NCBI RefSeq assembly: GCF_020921035.1
Contig: NC_063160.1
Coordinates: 22,904,095 to 22,968,094, forward strand
DNA length: 64,000 nucleotides
Source: Rhodamnia argentea
Taxonomy: Eukaryota > Streptophyta > Magnoliopsida > Myrtales > Myrtaceae
Direction of reading: 5' to 3'
Below, piece after piece: positions 26,061 to 35,837 of the stretch. Position 1 is the stretch's first letter. Every line of letters begins with the position of its first letter. The notes beneath the pieces are model-generated. The model worked only from the letters and a program-made list of their open reading frames with translations, searched no databases and had not been told where the DNA came from. The translations under genes were made by a program, and so were the position numbers.

Positions 26061-26722
26061 GAGAAATTATTCGGTGGTTAGAGATCACCATGTCAGCATC
26101 TCACGTGGCGTGTGTGACTCCATTAAAATATCGACACGTGTCGGGAAGTGACACGGAAGCGCTTTTTCTCTCTCTTTCATTTGGACGCTGCACATTAATG
26201 AAAGGACACTGACGCAAGCAACATGAAATGCCCATCTTCCCACTCTCCTCTTTACGTTTGAAAGATGAACTTGGAGTCCTCTTTTCCCTTCCATCTTCTC
26301 TTCCATTTCTCCATACCTGCTCACGTCAAACCCTCTTTTCCTCCTTCTTCGTCCTCGTCGCCTTCATTCCCGCCGCCTACCGGCCTCCCGATTTCTGGCT
26401 CTCAAGTTTTTTTTTTCACCCAAATCGCTCGTTTTGGAACCGGAGCTCCGAGTCCGACCATGTCTTCGTCGCCTCCCAAGATTTCGGAGCTTGCTTCCGC
26501 ACCATGGAAATGATCGCCCCAAACAAACCAATATCTTGAGCTATTAGGCGATGTGCGCAAGAACCCAACATGGATTGAGGTTGGTGTGCTAAAGTTTCGA
26601 TTTTTTTCCTTTCCTGTTTTTGCCTCGGGAGTTGTTAATGTTGATGCAACCTATATTTTTGTTTCCTGCAGAGTTGAGGGGCTTGAAGATATACGCACAA
26701 AAGCTTTGAGGTATGGGTGAGA
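26061..26722 (+). repeat. MULE left terminal inverted repeat
   Basis: It matches the reverse complement of 31371-32121 over its whole length with scattered substitutions. Shared landmarks are CACGTGGCG, GACACGTGTC, CCGGAGCTCCG, AACATGGATTGAGG, TTTCCTGCAGAGTTGAGGGG and AAGCTTTGAGGTAT. In the right copy the same sequence leads into the transposase ATG, so the TIR probably carries the promoter and an untranslated leader intron. Confidence 0.85.
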
Positions 26723-29004
26723 ACCCATCTGTTCGTTCCCACCGCCTCCCCTCTCCCAAGAGCCACGCCGGTTGCTCCGACCTCGAATTTGCCTCTGGCA
26801 CGTTGTCTCCTTCTAGAGTCTCGCCGGTCGCGGCAACCTCTGAGTCCACTCCTCTCCTCTTCTTTTTGTGGCGCATCCTTCTCCTCTCTTTCCTCGAAGG
26901 ATCCCTTAGCTTGCGATTTCGTGCTGGATCTGTTGCTTCATTGCTGATTCTGTTGGAGCTCGTCGAGTCTTGAACTGTTTCTACTAAAGTGTTTACGCAT
27001 TAACGTTGTTTTGCATTCCTTGTATGCATGCTTTGGACTATTGGGTGTCGGTTTCATCTCAACAAATCCGTAGCATAAGTTGTTTATGCTAAAGTAGCGA
27101 ATTTTTTTCGGTTAAATGACATTTTCTATTAAGACTCTTGTCTTTTTTTTTTAGATGGGTGTGTTGATTTTGGTGTTCTGGATATGGTTAGGTATTGTTC
27201 TAGTTCGGACTATAGCGACTTTAAGATATGGTTCTTTGAAAGTATGAATCAATTTGTTAAGCTATTTTACTTCATACAAAGCTTCCTAGCCCTATTGTTT
27301 TGTTAAGTGGATCTATTCAAGTTCTCTTTTTGCAAAAGGTCTGATTTCAATTATCTTGAGGTGTTGATCGGCCAAGATGATTTTAAAGTTGAAAGGTCTG
27401 ATTGATTATGAAAGAGCGGCTACTTTGCAAGTAGATCTATTTTCAAAGTAGTGCGGGAAAGAATTTATCAATTTCAGTTTATGATCCCCATTTGAGAAGG
27501 TTAAAAGGTGCACCAAATACTCGGTTGAAGAAGGACGCGTGAGAAGCAAAAGAAATGAAGACAGCAGCAAGCCTTAATGGTGTTATATGATATCAACAAA
27601 AAGAAGAATTCTTAGTTCTTCTCTTTGCATGATGGGTCCGTGCTCAATTTTGCCCATTAAAGAGTAGATTTGTAACAACTATTTATCTTTGAAAAAGCTC
27701 AATTCTGTAATACGTGCCCTCTTATAATCAAGTAGCTTGCTAATTGCTAGCAACTTGACAATGTAAATTTTTGTGAATACTAAACTTATATATTGCTTTC
27801 TTTTTGGATAGTGTGCTGTTTCCACTCCATTTTGAGTGTTATATATTTCATTATCCTTTGATAGAAACAATTACAACCGGATAGAAGTGGTACGGATGCA
27901 CTATCTTCATTCTTATGAGCATAGTCATGTTTTGATGGCCTGTGAACTTATCTCGTCAAGCGTTTCTTCGCGCGGCTCTCTTTTATTTCAAGTCCTCTTA
28001 TTGTTGTGCATTTCGAATGGGGACAACAAATAAGGACTACCATCTATTATGCGGCTTGGTCAAATTGGTCAGAAAGAGAGGTAATTGGAGCAATTTTAGT
28101 TAGCCAAACAAAAGAACTTATTTTTCCTTGACTCGAGCTCAACTCCAATTCCACTTCTTCGGAGAGTGGGAGAGAGTAGGTTCATTGAGGCACATTTAAA
28201 CACACAATATACAATTGTAATAGAGAAATGAATATGGTTACATATTTTCATAAATCAAAATGGACGGCATCTTAGGCAAAAATTCTCTAAAACATATACA
28301 AAAGAAGAGAGAACTTAAAACCTCGAGTACCTTCCCAAGCAAAAAACAAAAAAGGCAGAAATAATTTCCTCCATGGCTTAGCAGCTCAAACTTCCAATTC
28401 CGGTTTGACCACAAAAGAAAAAAAAACTACCGGTTATAGCATCCAAAACCCTATTCTTGAAGTCCATGCTGCTTGAGACTTCACTTTGATCAACCCCAAT
28501 AGCAAGACAATAATTTTCTGAATCTTTCATGTTTCCATTGGACTTCTTTTCATGTAGAACCTTTTGGGGAGATGAAGGAAGCAAATTTAAAGGGCAACTA
28601 TATATGCCAAAAGTTCCTTGCGAAAACTAAATCCTTCAAAATTACATCATTATGTCTCAAAACAATCATAACGATTAAATATAAGCTGGTTTTGTGTCCT
28701 TCCATGTCTCAAAACAATTACAACAATGAAGCATAAGCTGATGTTGTGTGCTGCCTTGGTGCAACTTCAATACCTACATCACCATCAACTCCATAAATCA
28801 GCAAATAATTTAGCAACCTTATCACTCATAAGAGAAGGCAAAGGCGGGGGCATAAAGCAAACAACAAAACATAATCTCACATTGAAGTATTTGTACACAA
28901 CGTATTTCTATATTCATAAGCTACATAAACTAAAAAAAAAATAGATGGAATCACTCTATTAAATTAAACAACCTATCATATCTTGGGTGAGATACTCCCG
29001 CACA
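26723..29004. other. Inner left part of the MULE, no recognised gene
   Basis: About 2.3 kb lies between the left TIR and the end of the transposase relic. The first 250 bases are C/T-rich and open in two plus-strand frames, but no family was recognised. The rest is AT-rich. It may be untranslated or captured host DNA. Confidence 0.35.
28652..28755. repeat. 52-bp tandem dimer inside the MULE
   Basis: ATGTCTCAAAACAAT begins at 28652 and again at 28704. The following 37 bases are similar in both units (TAAGCTGGTTTTGTGTCCTTCC versus TAAGCTGATGTTGTGTGCTGCC). Confidence 0.6.
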
Positions 29005-31363
29005 TTAAGAGGCTTTTCTCTTTCGCTTCTCCCCGATGCTCTTCATTCTAGTGTTTGGTACACCTTTTGATCTTCTTTGAAGGCGATCACGTACTCGAAT
29101 TCCAGAATTCTCTGCATCTTCAGATTCGTCACTTTCCACCAATAAATCAACATGGTCATTACCTATTAAACATTGCATTTTCTTTGTAATTTGGGAGCGA
29201 AGACGCAACAAAGTTGTAGTTGCAAGCTCCTCTGTAACATCATGATTCGCACTAGAGTTCATTACACTAAAAGCCAGCCGCATCAACCTCTTCAAACGCA
29301 ATGTCTTTGATTTAACTACACCATGAGAGCTTTGTCCTACCTTATCACAAGGAGTCTCTTGCTTTGCGGCTTTTGTCCACCTCTTCAAAATGTATTGTGA
29401 TGGAATACTTGTGACATTCACAACATGAGTCAAGATGCACAAAATATGCCTACACAGCCATCCTTGCATTTCAAATAACTTGCAACTACATGTAATGGTA
29501 GAATCGATTGGATTAAAATGAACAATATGCTTCCTTTGGCTACTTTCGGTTCCCAAGATATAACTATGCAATGGCCCATCAACCTCGAACTAAGAACATG
29601 TTCGACAAAGCTTGCAAGAACTCGCTGGAAATTCCTGTATATGACATGAGTGTATACATTTGCAGCATGTTTCAAAATTCCACTACTCTCAACCATAATA
29701 CGTGGCTTTCCTCGAGCACACTCAAAATCATCAACAACTTGGTGTTGTGCATTTTTGCTTGCTTTTCATAATGATGGACAAACTCCGACAAAGTCATAGT
29801 CTTACATGCCATATCCTGAAAAACATTGTTTGTGCTCTCATTTCTTTGTGTGGATCTAATTCCTGCAGAAAAAATATCGCGCCCAAATGCGGGACACCAC
29901 TTACGCCGCAAGCGATATATATTATCCAGCCACTTGTTATCCCCCAAACTCCACTCTTCACACATGGCTTTCCATGTGTTCTCCATTTCAAGTTCAGATT
30001 CACAATAATATAGAAGCTTTCGCTAATATTTATTGCGAAAATCCGTCTTTCCAAGAAGATGTGCGATATGATGCGTCGCATTTTTTCCAATATGCCATAT
30101 GCATAAATGATGATCAATATTAGGAAGGACACTTTTAATGGCATTTGCCATGGCATGATCTTGATCAGTGAAAATAGTCTTTGGTGCTTTATTGCCCATT
30201 ACCTTTAAAAAGGATTGAAATGCCCAAACAAATGAACCAATAGTCTCATCCAATAGAAATGCACAACCAAAGAGAATATTCTTCCAATGATGATTCAAAC
30301 CAACAAAAGGTGCGCATATCATATTATACTTGTTCGTACGGTAAGTGGTATCAAACACCACCACATCTCCAAAACTTTCATAATCCAACTTGGATACACC
30401 ATCGGACAAAAAAATTGGCCAATCTCTGTTCATCATCCAGCTGAAATGTATACGAAAAATTGCTTCCATTTGATTGTAAGCAATTAAATGGTCAATGAGA
30501 CTTTGACAATCACCGGCACTAATCTTGTTCCTTTTGTTTGCTTGTGCAAAATTATGACAATCACGTAAAGTAAACCCAACATTATCTGATCCTCCCGCTT
30601 CATCACTAAGGTAGGAATATGCTTTTGTAACCCTTATACCCGCCCCGGTCATAGAAGCCAAAATACTTTTACTAGTATCCGGAATGTGCCGATATGACCG
30701 TATCAAGTGTTTTTGTCTATCATCAATGAAAGGATGATTGTGAGAATCCTTAAACTCGACAACTATCGAAACTCCATTTTCAATTTTGAATTTAATGCAA
30801 GCTTGACATCCGGTTCTCTTCACTGTTCTATAAACATCTCTTTGTTCATGAGGTGGGATCGGTGGAGAGTGTCCTTCACAATTACAAAGAAATGTGCATC
30901 TACGCAATATTCCTTTACTGTTATTTGCTTTTTGTCCTTTTCGCACTCCAAATCCCATGCAAATTGCATACGCATTGTATGTATTATAAGCTTCGTCCTC
31001 ATTAGCAAATGTCATACCAATTCTAAATTCAAATTCTCTGTCGACGTTATGCACAATGCTATTATCCTTTGCAGCCTCTACAATAGAAGAAAATCTAATG
31101 ATTGGAAAAAGAAGGACAAAGTGAAAACAGATTTAGTTATGAAAAAAGAGTTGAGAGCACATAAGTTGAGCTAGCTATCGGGATTAGGCCAACGCATATA
31201 TGTGAAAATATAAGTTAGGAAATCTACCACTTAGTCATCACCAATTGCAAGAACTTTGCCTAGAAAATATGCATCATCCACATAAGAGAGAACACATTTT
31301 CACTGAAGAATGAGAGCGCTCAAGTTTACCTTCTAAACTCACTCCATTCACGCGCTCCTCCAT
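29005..31363 (-). pseudogene. FAR1-like MULE transposase, disrupted
   Basis: The likely first exon is 31330-31363 (MEERVNGVSLE) and the second starts at 31077. A FAR1-type zinc finger comes first (cysteines in TFLCNCEG and TGCQAC, histidines in DSHNHPF). The MULE transposase core follows, with aspartates in VVFDTTYRTNKY and IFTDQDHAMANAI. A SWIM finger (CSCKLFEMQGWLCRH) lies at about 29445-29500, ending near a KRKRK tail. Disruptions read from the sequence are an in-frame TAG at 30023-30025, a frameshift near 29740, another near 29622 and another near 29592. Homology continues across each break, so it is one decayed gene. The same family gave rise to host transcription factors FHY3/FAR1, but the enclosing TIRs and TSD identify this copy as transposon cargo. 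Confidence 0.85.
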
Positions 31364-31370
31364 TGTCGTC

Positions 31371-32121
31371 TTCTCACGGATACCTCAAAGCTTTTGTGCG
31401 TGTATCTTCAAGCCCCTCAACTCTGCAGGAAACAAAAATATAGGTTGCATCAACATTAACAACTCCTGAGGCAAAAACGGGGAAAGGAAAAAAAAATCGA
31501 AACTTTAGCAGTCACCAACCTCAATCCATGTTGGGTTCTTGCGCACATCGGCTAATAGCTCAATATATTGGTTTGTTTGGGGCGATCATTTCCATGGTGC
31601 GGAAGTAAGCTCCGAAATCTTGGGAGGCGACGAAGACATGGTTGGACCCGGAGCTCCGGTTCCAAAACGAGCGATTTGGGAGAAAAAAAAAAACTTGAGA
31701 GCCAGGAATCGGGAGGCCAATAGGCGGCGGGAATGAAGGCGACGAGGACGAAGAAGGAGGAGGAAAAGAGGGTTTGAGGTGAGCTGGTATGGAGAAATGG
31801 AAGAGAAGATGGAAGGGAAAAGGGGGCTTAAACTTCATCTTTCAAACGTAAAAGAGGAGAGAGCGGGAAGAGGGGCATTTAATGTTGCTTGTGTCGGTCT
31901 TCTTTCATTAATGTGCAGTGTTCAAAAGAGAAGAGAGGGGGAAGAGGGGCATTTAATGTTGCTTGTGTCACTCTCCTTTCATTAATGTGCAGCGTCCAAA
32001 CGAAAGAGAGAGAGAAAAAGCGCTTCCGTGTCTCTCCTTGACACGTGTCAATATTTTAATGGAGTCACGCACGCCACGTGAGATGTTGACCTGGTCATCA
32101 CCGACCACCGAATAATTTCTC
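31371..32121 (-). repeat. MULE right terminal inverted repeat
   Basis: Inverted partner of 26061-26722. It is about 90 bases longer, largely explained by an internal 74-bp tandem duplication. It probably contains the transposase promoter and 5' leader intron, because the transposase ATG follows within ten bases of its inner edge. Confidence 0.85.
31865..32012. repeat. 74-bp tandem duplication within the right TIR
   Basis: GGGAAGAGGGGCATTTAATG starts at 31865 and again at 31939. Each is followed by TTGCTTGTGTC, CTTTCATTAATGTGCAG and an AAGAGAG-type end. The left TIR has only one copy, so the duplication arose after the TIRs became separate. Confidence 0.75.
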
Positions 32122-32130
32122 CTACTCCGG
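32122..32130. repeat. Target-site duplication, right copy (MULE)
   Basis: CTACTCCGG, identical to 26052-26060. Confidence 0.85.
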
Positions 32131-32281
32131 AGAATGTGCATGCAATCTGTCTATCTTGCCATGTAGAAGTCTCTTCATGTCTTCACTGAAACACACCGGT
32201 TGATTGTGCACAAGAAACTGCAAAAGGTCGTACTAGCATCCGACATCTATGCTGGTAGATTGTGCTTTGACTAGTTGGATG

Positions 32282-32289
32282 GTCGCTTC
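32282..32289. repeat. Target-site duplication, left copy (hAT)
   Basis: GTCGCTTC, repeated exactly at 35220-35227. Eight bases is the hAT superfamily TSD length. Confidence 0.85.
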
Positions 32290-32662
32290 TAGAGATGGCT
32301 GGTTCCGTGGAACCGCCGGTTCCCGAGCCGATTCATTCCGGTTCTTTTTTTAATTTTAATTTTTAAAATAATAAATAATAAAATAAACATAATAAATTAT
32401 AAATTACAAATTATAATCAAATTGTACATTGTCATAAAATGTGGGGAAAAAAAAGAGAGAGGAGGAATGAGCTTGAACTTAATGAATTATCACTAAACAC
32501 CTACATATTTTCTTGGGGATAGAAGAATCAAAGCCCATGTAGTTCTTTTACCTTTGATAATCCCAACTTACCTCATCGTCAATCGTCGCTACCCGTTGTG
32601 GTACCCGTGGCGGTGGTATCTCCAATATCATCACTAAAAAATTCGTGTTCTTGATCCGGTTC

Positions 32663-34751
32663 TTAGTGTTGAAATTTCGCCCTCGTCCAATCGTCGACAC
32701 AAACTTGAGCTTCCACGGACTCCGGGCTTAATCTTGAACGGCGAGAGTCCAAAACTAATCCTCCAGCGCTAAATGCTTGTTCAACTGCAACCGTTGAAGA
32801 AGGGGTTGCTAATATCTGACGAGCGATGAGGGCGAGAACTGGATAATCGATTTGGTGACTCTTCCACCACTTTAGGATTTCGAAATCTATACTATGTTTT
32901 ACATTACGAAACTCAAATTGAGTGGTTAAATATTTTTTTAATTCAGAAATACTACATGTTACCCCTTTTTTTTTTTTTTTTTTTTTGCCTACTTTTGAGC
33001 ATATTATACCTTCTACTAAGTGAACTACCACCTTCGCTACGTGAGGCGGTAGATTGTAAAGATTCGGAATCACTTAAACCATATTTACTACAAAATTCTC
33101 CATATAATACTACTATAGATTCTTTAACATCTCCTTGTATATTTGAAATATCTATTGAATTTTCCAAATGTAAACAATCATGATAATACACATTCAAATA
33201 ATCTAGTAAATCGTCTAATTTAATACGTGGATCAAAAACAATACCAACTAAATAGACAAGAGGAATTTGCAAATAATAATGCAACCATTTTTCTCGCATT
33301 ACTAAAATAGTTCGAGTTAATTCAGTATCATTTTCATATTCACTAAAAGCACTACCAATATTAACACACTCTATTAAAAATAAATTCGTAGTAGGATAAT
33401 AAATACTAGATAAAGTCTTAGTAAAATCATTAAAAATTTTCAAAAAATCTAAATTTTTTTTGCAAACGTCCCAATGTTGCGGAAGTAAAGTAATTTCGGG
33501 AATATTTTGTGAAATAAACATACATAATAAATCTTTGTGATCAAAAATTTGCCGAAGCAACTCGTACGTCGAATTCCAACGAGTCGGAATATCTTTTGGA
33601 AATCTTCTTGTCCTTCTCCCATGTTGTTTACAAAATTTTCCCCATGATTTCATAAAATGGGGACGACTCCATAAAAATTTAATTGCACCCTTTATTGGGG
33701 CGAGAGAAGTGTCAAGAGTTCGTAAACCATCTTGTACACATAAATTTAAAACATGGCAAACACATTTAATGTGAAAAAATTGTCCACCAAAAGTGGGTTT
33801 GCAAATATTTTCTAAATCGGGAATAGAAGCGGTGTTTGCAGCGACATTATCAAAACCAATTGAAAATACTTTATTTATCAAATTATATTCTTCTAAAACT
33901 TGCATAATTATTCTATAAATATTATGAGCCGAATGTCTTTCATCAAAAACTCGGAATGCAATAAGCCTTTTTTGAATGGTCCAATCGTCACCTATCCAAT
34001 AATACGTGACACCCATATAAGAATGAATTTGCCAATGATCACACCAAATATCGCTACCTATATGCACACGTCCATTGAATTCCGCAAAAAAATTTGCTAA
34101 ATATTTTTTTCCTTTTTTATAAAGATGAAAAACTTCGCGTTTAAGAGTATTTTTTGGAATAGTTGGTGCTTGCGGAACCAACACAGTATTTATCAAATAT
34201 TTCATATTAAAATTTTCACCAGTATTAAACGAAGCATGATCAAGGGCAACATATTCAGCTAACTTTTGCTTATAAAGTGCATCGGTGTAACGGAATATAG
34301 GATAATGATTAGAAGTGGCATACCCGGAAATTTGTTGTTCCGTATTGTCGATCCCCGCTTGTGTTGGATGTTTTTTCATCGGATCTCGACGGAATGTTCC
34401 GTAGCCATCTCCTTTCATAAATTTATATGTTTGCGAACAATATTTACATTTTATATTATACTTACCTTCGCCTTTATCATGTACCTTGTCGAAGTGTAGC
34501 CACAAGTCGAATGTATTATCTTGGCCCTTCCGTTCCGGCTCATTTGCCGTTGACGTTTCTTCGACATCGGTGGGAGGATGAAGACTTTCTTGTGTTGAGA
34601 TGTGCTCGACGTTCGGAATCGGGACATAGTTGATATTATCGTCGTTGTCTTCCCAACATGCATACTCATGAGGATCATATTCGGGAATTGGATACTCGGA
34701 ATCTTCCATAATCATCTTGACATTGTCGGCATTTCTGCTTCCACTTGCCAT
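32663..34751 (-). pseudogene. hAT transposase with a frameshift at a poly-A run
   Basis: The reading frame opens at ATG 34749-34751 (MASGSRNAD) and stays open to the TGA-side stop at 32952. Homology resumes in another frame (from about 32965 to the stop at 32663). The frames meet at a run of 21 A on the coding strand (plus positions 32966-32986). Domains are a BED-like zinc finger (IKCKYCSQTYKF, cysteine pair around residue 100), the RNase H-like core with GSDIWCDHW and GFDNVAANT, KCVCHVLNLCVQ and IPTRWNSTYELL. After the break comes the C-terminal dimerisation region (LKWWKSHQIDYPVLALIARQ, then TVAVEQAFSAGG). The only clear lesion is the homopolymer, which is prone to sequencing or replication slippage, so the copy could be intact in other individuals. 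Confidence 0.85.
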
Positions 34752-34776
34752 TTTTGAGAGAATTGATCGGAAATCC

Positions 34777-34910
34777 GATTGAGAGAATTAAGGCGGGATT
34801 GAGAGAATTGAGAGAATTAAGGCGGGATTGAGAGAATTGAGTGAATTGAGAGAATTTGATCCAATTGAGAGGATTTGAGAGAATTTGAGAGAATTGTTGA
34901 GAGGATTTAT
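34777..34910. repeat. GAGAGAATT tandem repeat in the hAT 5' leader
   Basis: Multiple copies of GAGAGAATT(T/G)A are interspersed with a duplicated ATTAAGGCGGGATTGAGAG block (near 34787 and 34818). It lies between the transposase ATG and its probable TATA box. Confidence 0.6.
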
Positions 34911-34936
34911 GAGAAAAATGAAAAGGAGAGGATATG

Positions 34937-34944
34937 TATTTATA
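34937..34944 (-). promoter_or_regulatory. Probable TATA box of the hAT transposase
   Basis: On the minus strand this reads CCTATAAATAC, about 190 bases upstream of the transposase ATG. It is a good match to plant TATA boxes. Confidence 0.5.
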
Positions 34945-35041
34945 GGGAAGAATTTAAATTTTTTTTTTTTTTTAGGCAACAGCCAAATTGGCTATTGCAT
35001 GTGCATGTGCAACAGCTTTGTTGTTGGGGGGGGAGGGGGGC

Positions 35042-35076
35042 CGTGGGGCAAAGAGCCCAACGGCTCTTTGCCCCAC
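35042..35076. repeat. Perfect hairpin in the hAT subterminal region
   Basis: GTGGGGCAAAGAGCC, then a four- to five-base loop, then GGCTCTTTGCCCCAC form a 15-bp perfect palindrome between the G-rich tract at 35026-35040 and a poly-T run. This could be a structural subterminal element or a small insertion. Confidence 0.7.
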
Positions 35077-35219
35077 AATATCTTTTTTTTTTTAAATAAT
35101 AACTAACGGGTTGGAACTGGCTCGGAACCGGTGGTTCCAGGCTAGTTTCCAAAATTATGGAACCGTGGGCCCGATCAATGGGCTGGTTCCGAGCCCACGG
35201 TTCCAAATGGCCACATCTA

Positions 35220-35227
35220 GTCGCTTC
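35220..35227. repeat. Target-site duplication, right copy (hAT)
   Basis: GTCGCTTC, identical to 32282-32289. Confidence 0.85.
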
Positions 35228-35280
35228 CCTTGCTAGCTTGAGCATTGGGAAAGTACATGTTTAGTATCGAAAGAAGCTTA

Positions 35281-35834
35281 GACCACGTTTGATTCAGCAT
35301 TTGAAATGAGCATTTTGGTTCTAAAGTCCCTTAGCCAAATGTAAATGGTGTTTGGTTACTTTTTTATCTCACTTTGGAGAAATGCAATTGCATCTTAAAT
35401 GTTCTCTAAAATCCTTTAGCCCAAAGTACCTAGAGGTACTTCGAGCTAAATGACTTTTCCAAAATGCAACTATTTTTTTTTTATTTTAACTTCGTCGCCT
35501 TCATTTGCCGCCTGCCGCCGCCCGCCGGACCGCTATCACCGCTCACCCGCCCGCTGGATCGCTGGACCGTCGCCCACCACCGATCTCTGCCAGCGGCCTG
35601 CCTCCATCCGCCGGCCTTCACCGGCCACCGACCGCCGCTTTTTTTTTTTCAAAACGTAAAAATATTTTACAAAGTTCATTTTTCACCAAACAACATTTAC
35701 GTCAAAGTTGCTTTCCAAATGTGTTTTAAAATGCACTTTACCAAACACTACTTGCATTTTAAAAAAGGTCTTTAGCTCAAAAGTATTTACATTTTCTCAA
35801 AATCCCTTGGCCAAATGCTGAACCAAACAGGGCC
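35281..35834. mobile_element. PIF/Harbinger (Tourist-like) MITE
   Basis: TTA duplications at 35278-35280 and 35835-35837 bracket 554 bases. The left end GACCACGTTTGATTCAGCAT is an imperfect inverted match to the right end, whose reverse complement is GGCCCTGTTTGGTTCAGCAT. GGCCCTGTTTGG-type ends with a TTA/TAA duplication are classic for Tourist-like MITEs. The interior holds a GC-rich block (35495-35640, CCGCC words) between AT-rich arms whose words mirror each other (AAATG, TTTAGC). No coding capacity. Confidence 0.75.
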
Positions 35835-35837
35835 TTA

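Larger units (their letters stand above)
26061..32121 (-). mobile_element. Mutator-like element (MULE) with long TIRs and FAR1-type transposase relic
   Basis: The element is 6061 bases long and starts GAGAAATTATTCGGTGGT; the right end is the reverse complement of the same word. Terminal inverted repeats extend about 660 bases (26061-26722) and 750 bases (31371-32121), and a perfect 9-bp TSD flanks them. Minus-strand coding sequence for a FAR1/MULE transposase starts just inside the right TIR (ATG at 31361-31363). The inner left part (26723-29004) has no recognisable gene. The intact TSD and near-identical TIRs point to a fairly recent insertion, yet the transposase is broken. That suggests it was mobilised in trans or decayed since insertion. 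Confidence 0.88.
32290..35219 (-). mobile_element. hAT (Ac-like) transposon, near-autonomous
   Basis: The element is 2930 bases long, bounded by an exact 8-bp TSD. The left end starts TAGAGATGGCTGGTTCC; the right end in reverse complement starts TAGATGTGGCCATTTGG. These are short imperfect TIRs of the TAG..-type found in plant hATs. Subterminal DNA is rich in GGAACC / GGTTCC words at both ends (32305-32345 and 35110-35210), which may bind transposase. It carries one minus-strand transposase gene. It lies only 151 bases from the MULE's right TSD, without nesting. Confidence 0.9.

Noticed and set aside
28378..28944. Small frames in the MULE interior
   Set aside because: Low complexity, no ATG-to-stop structure with family resemblance, and inside a transposon.
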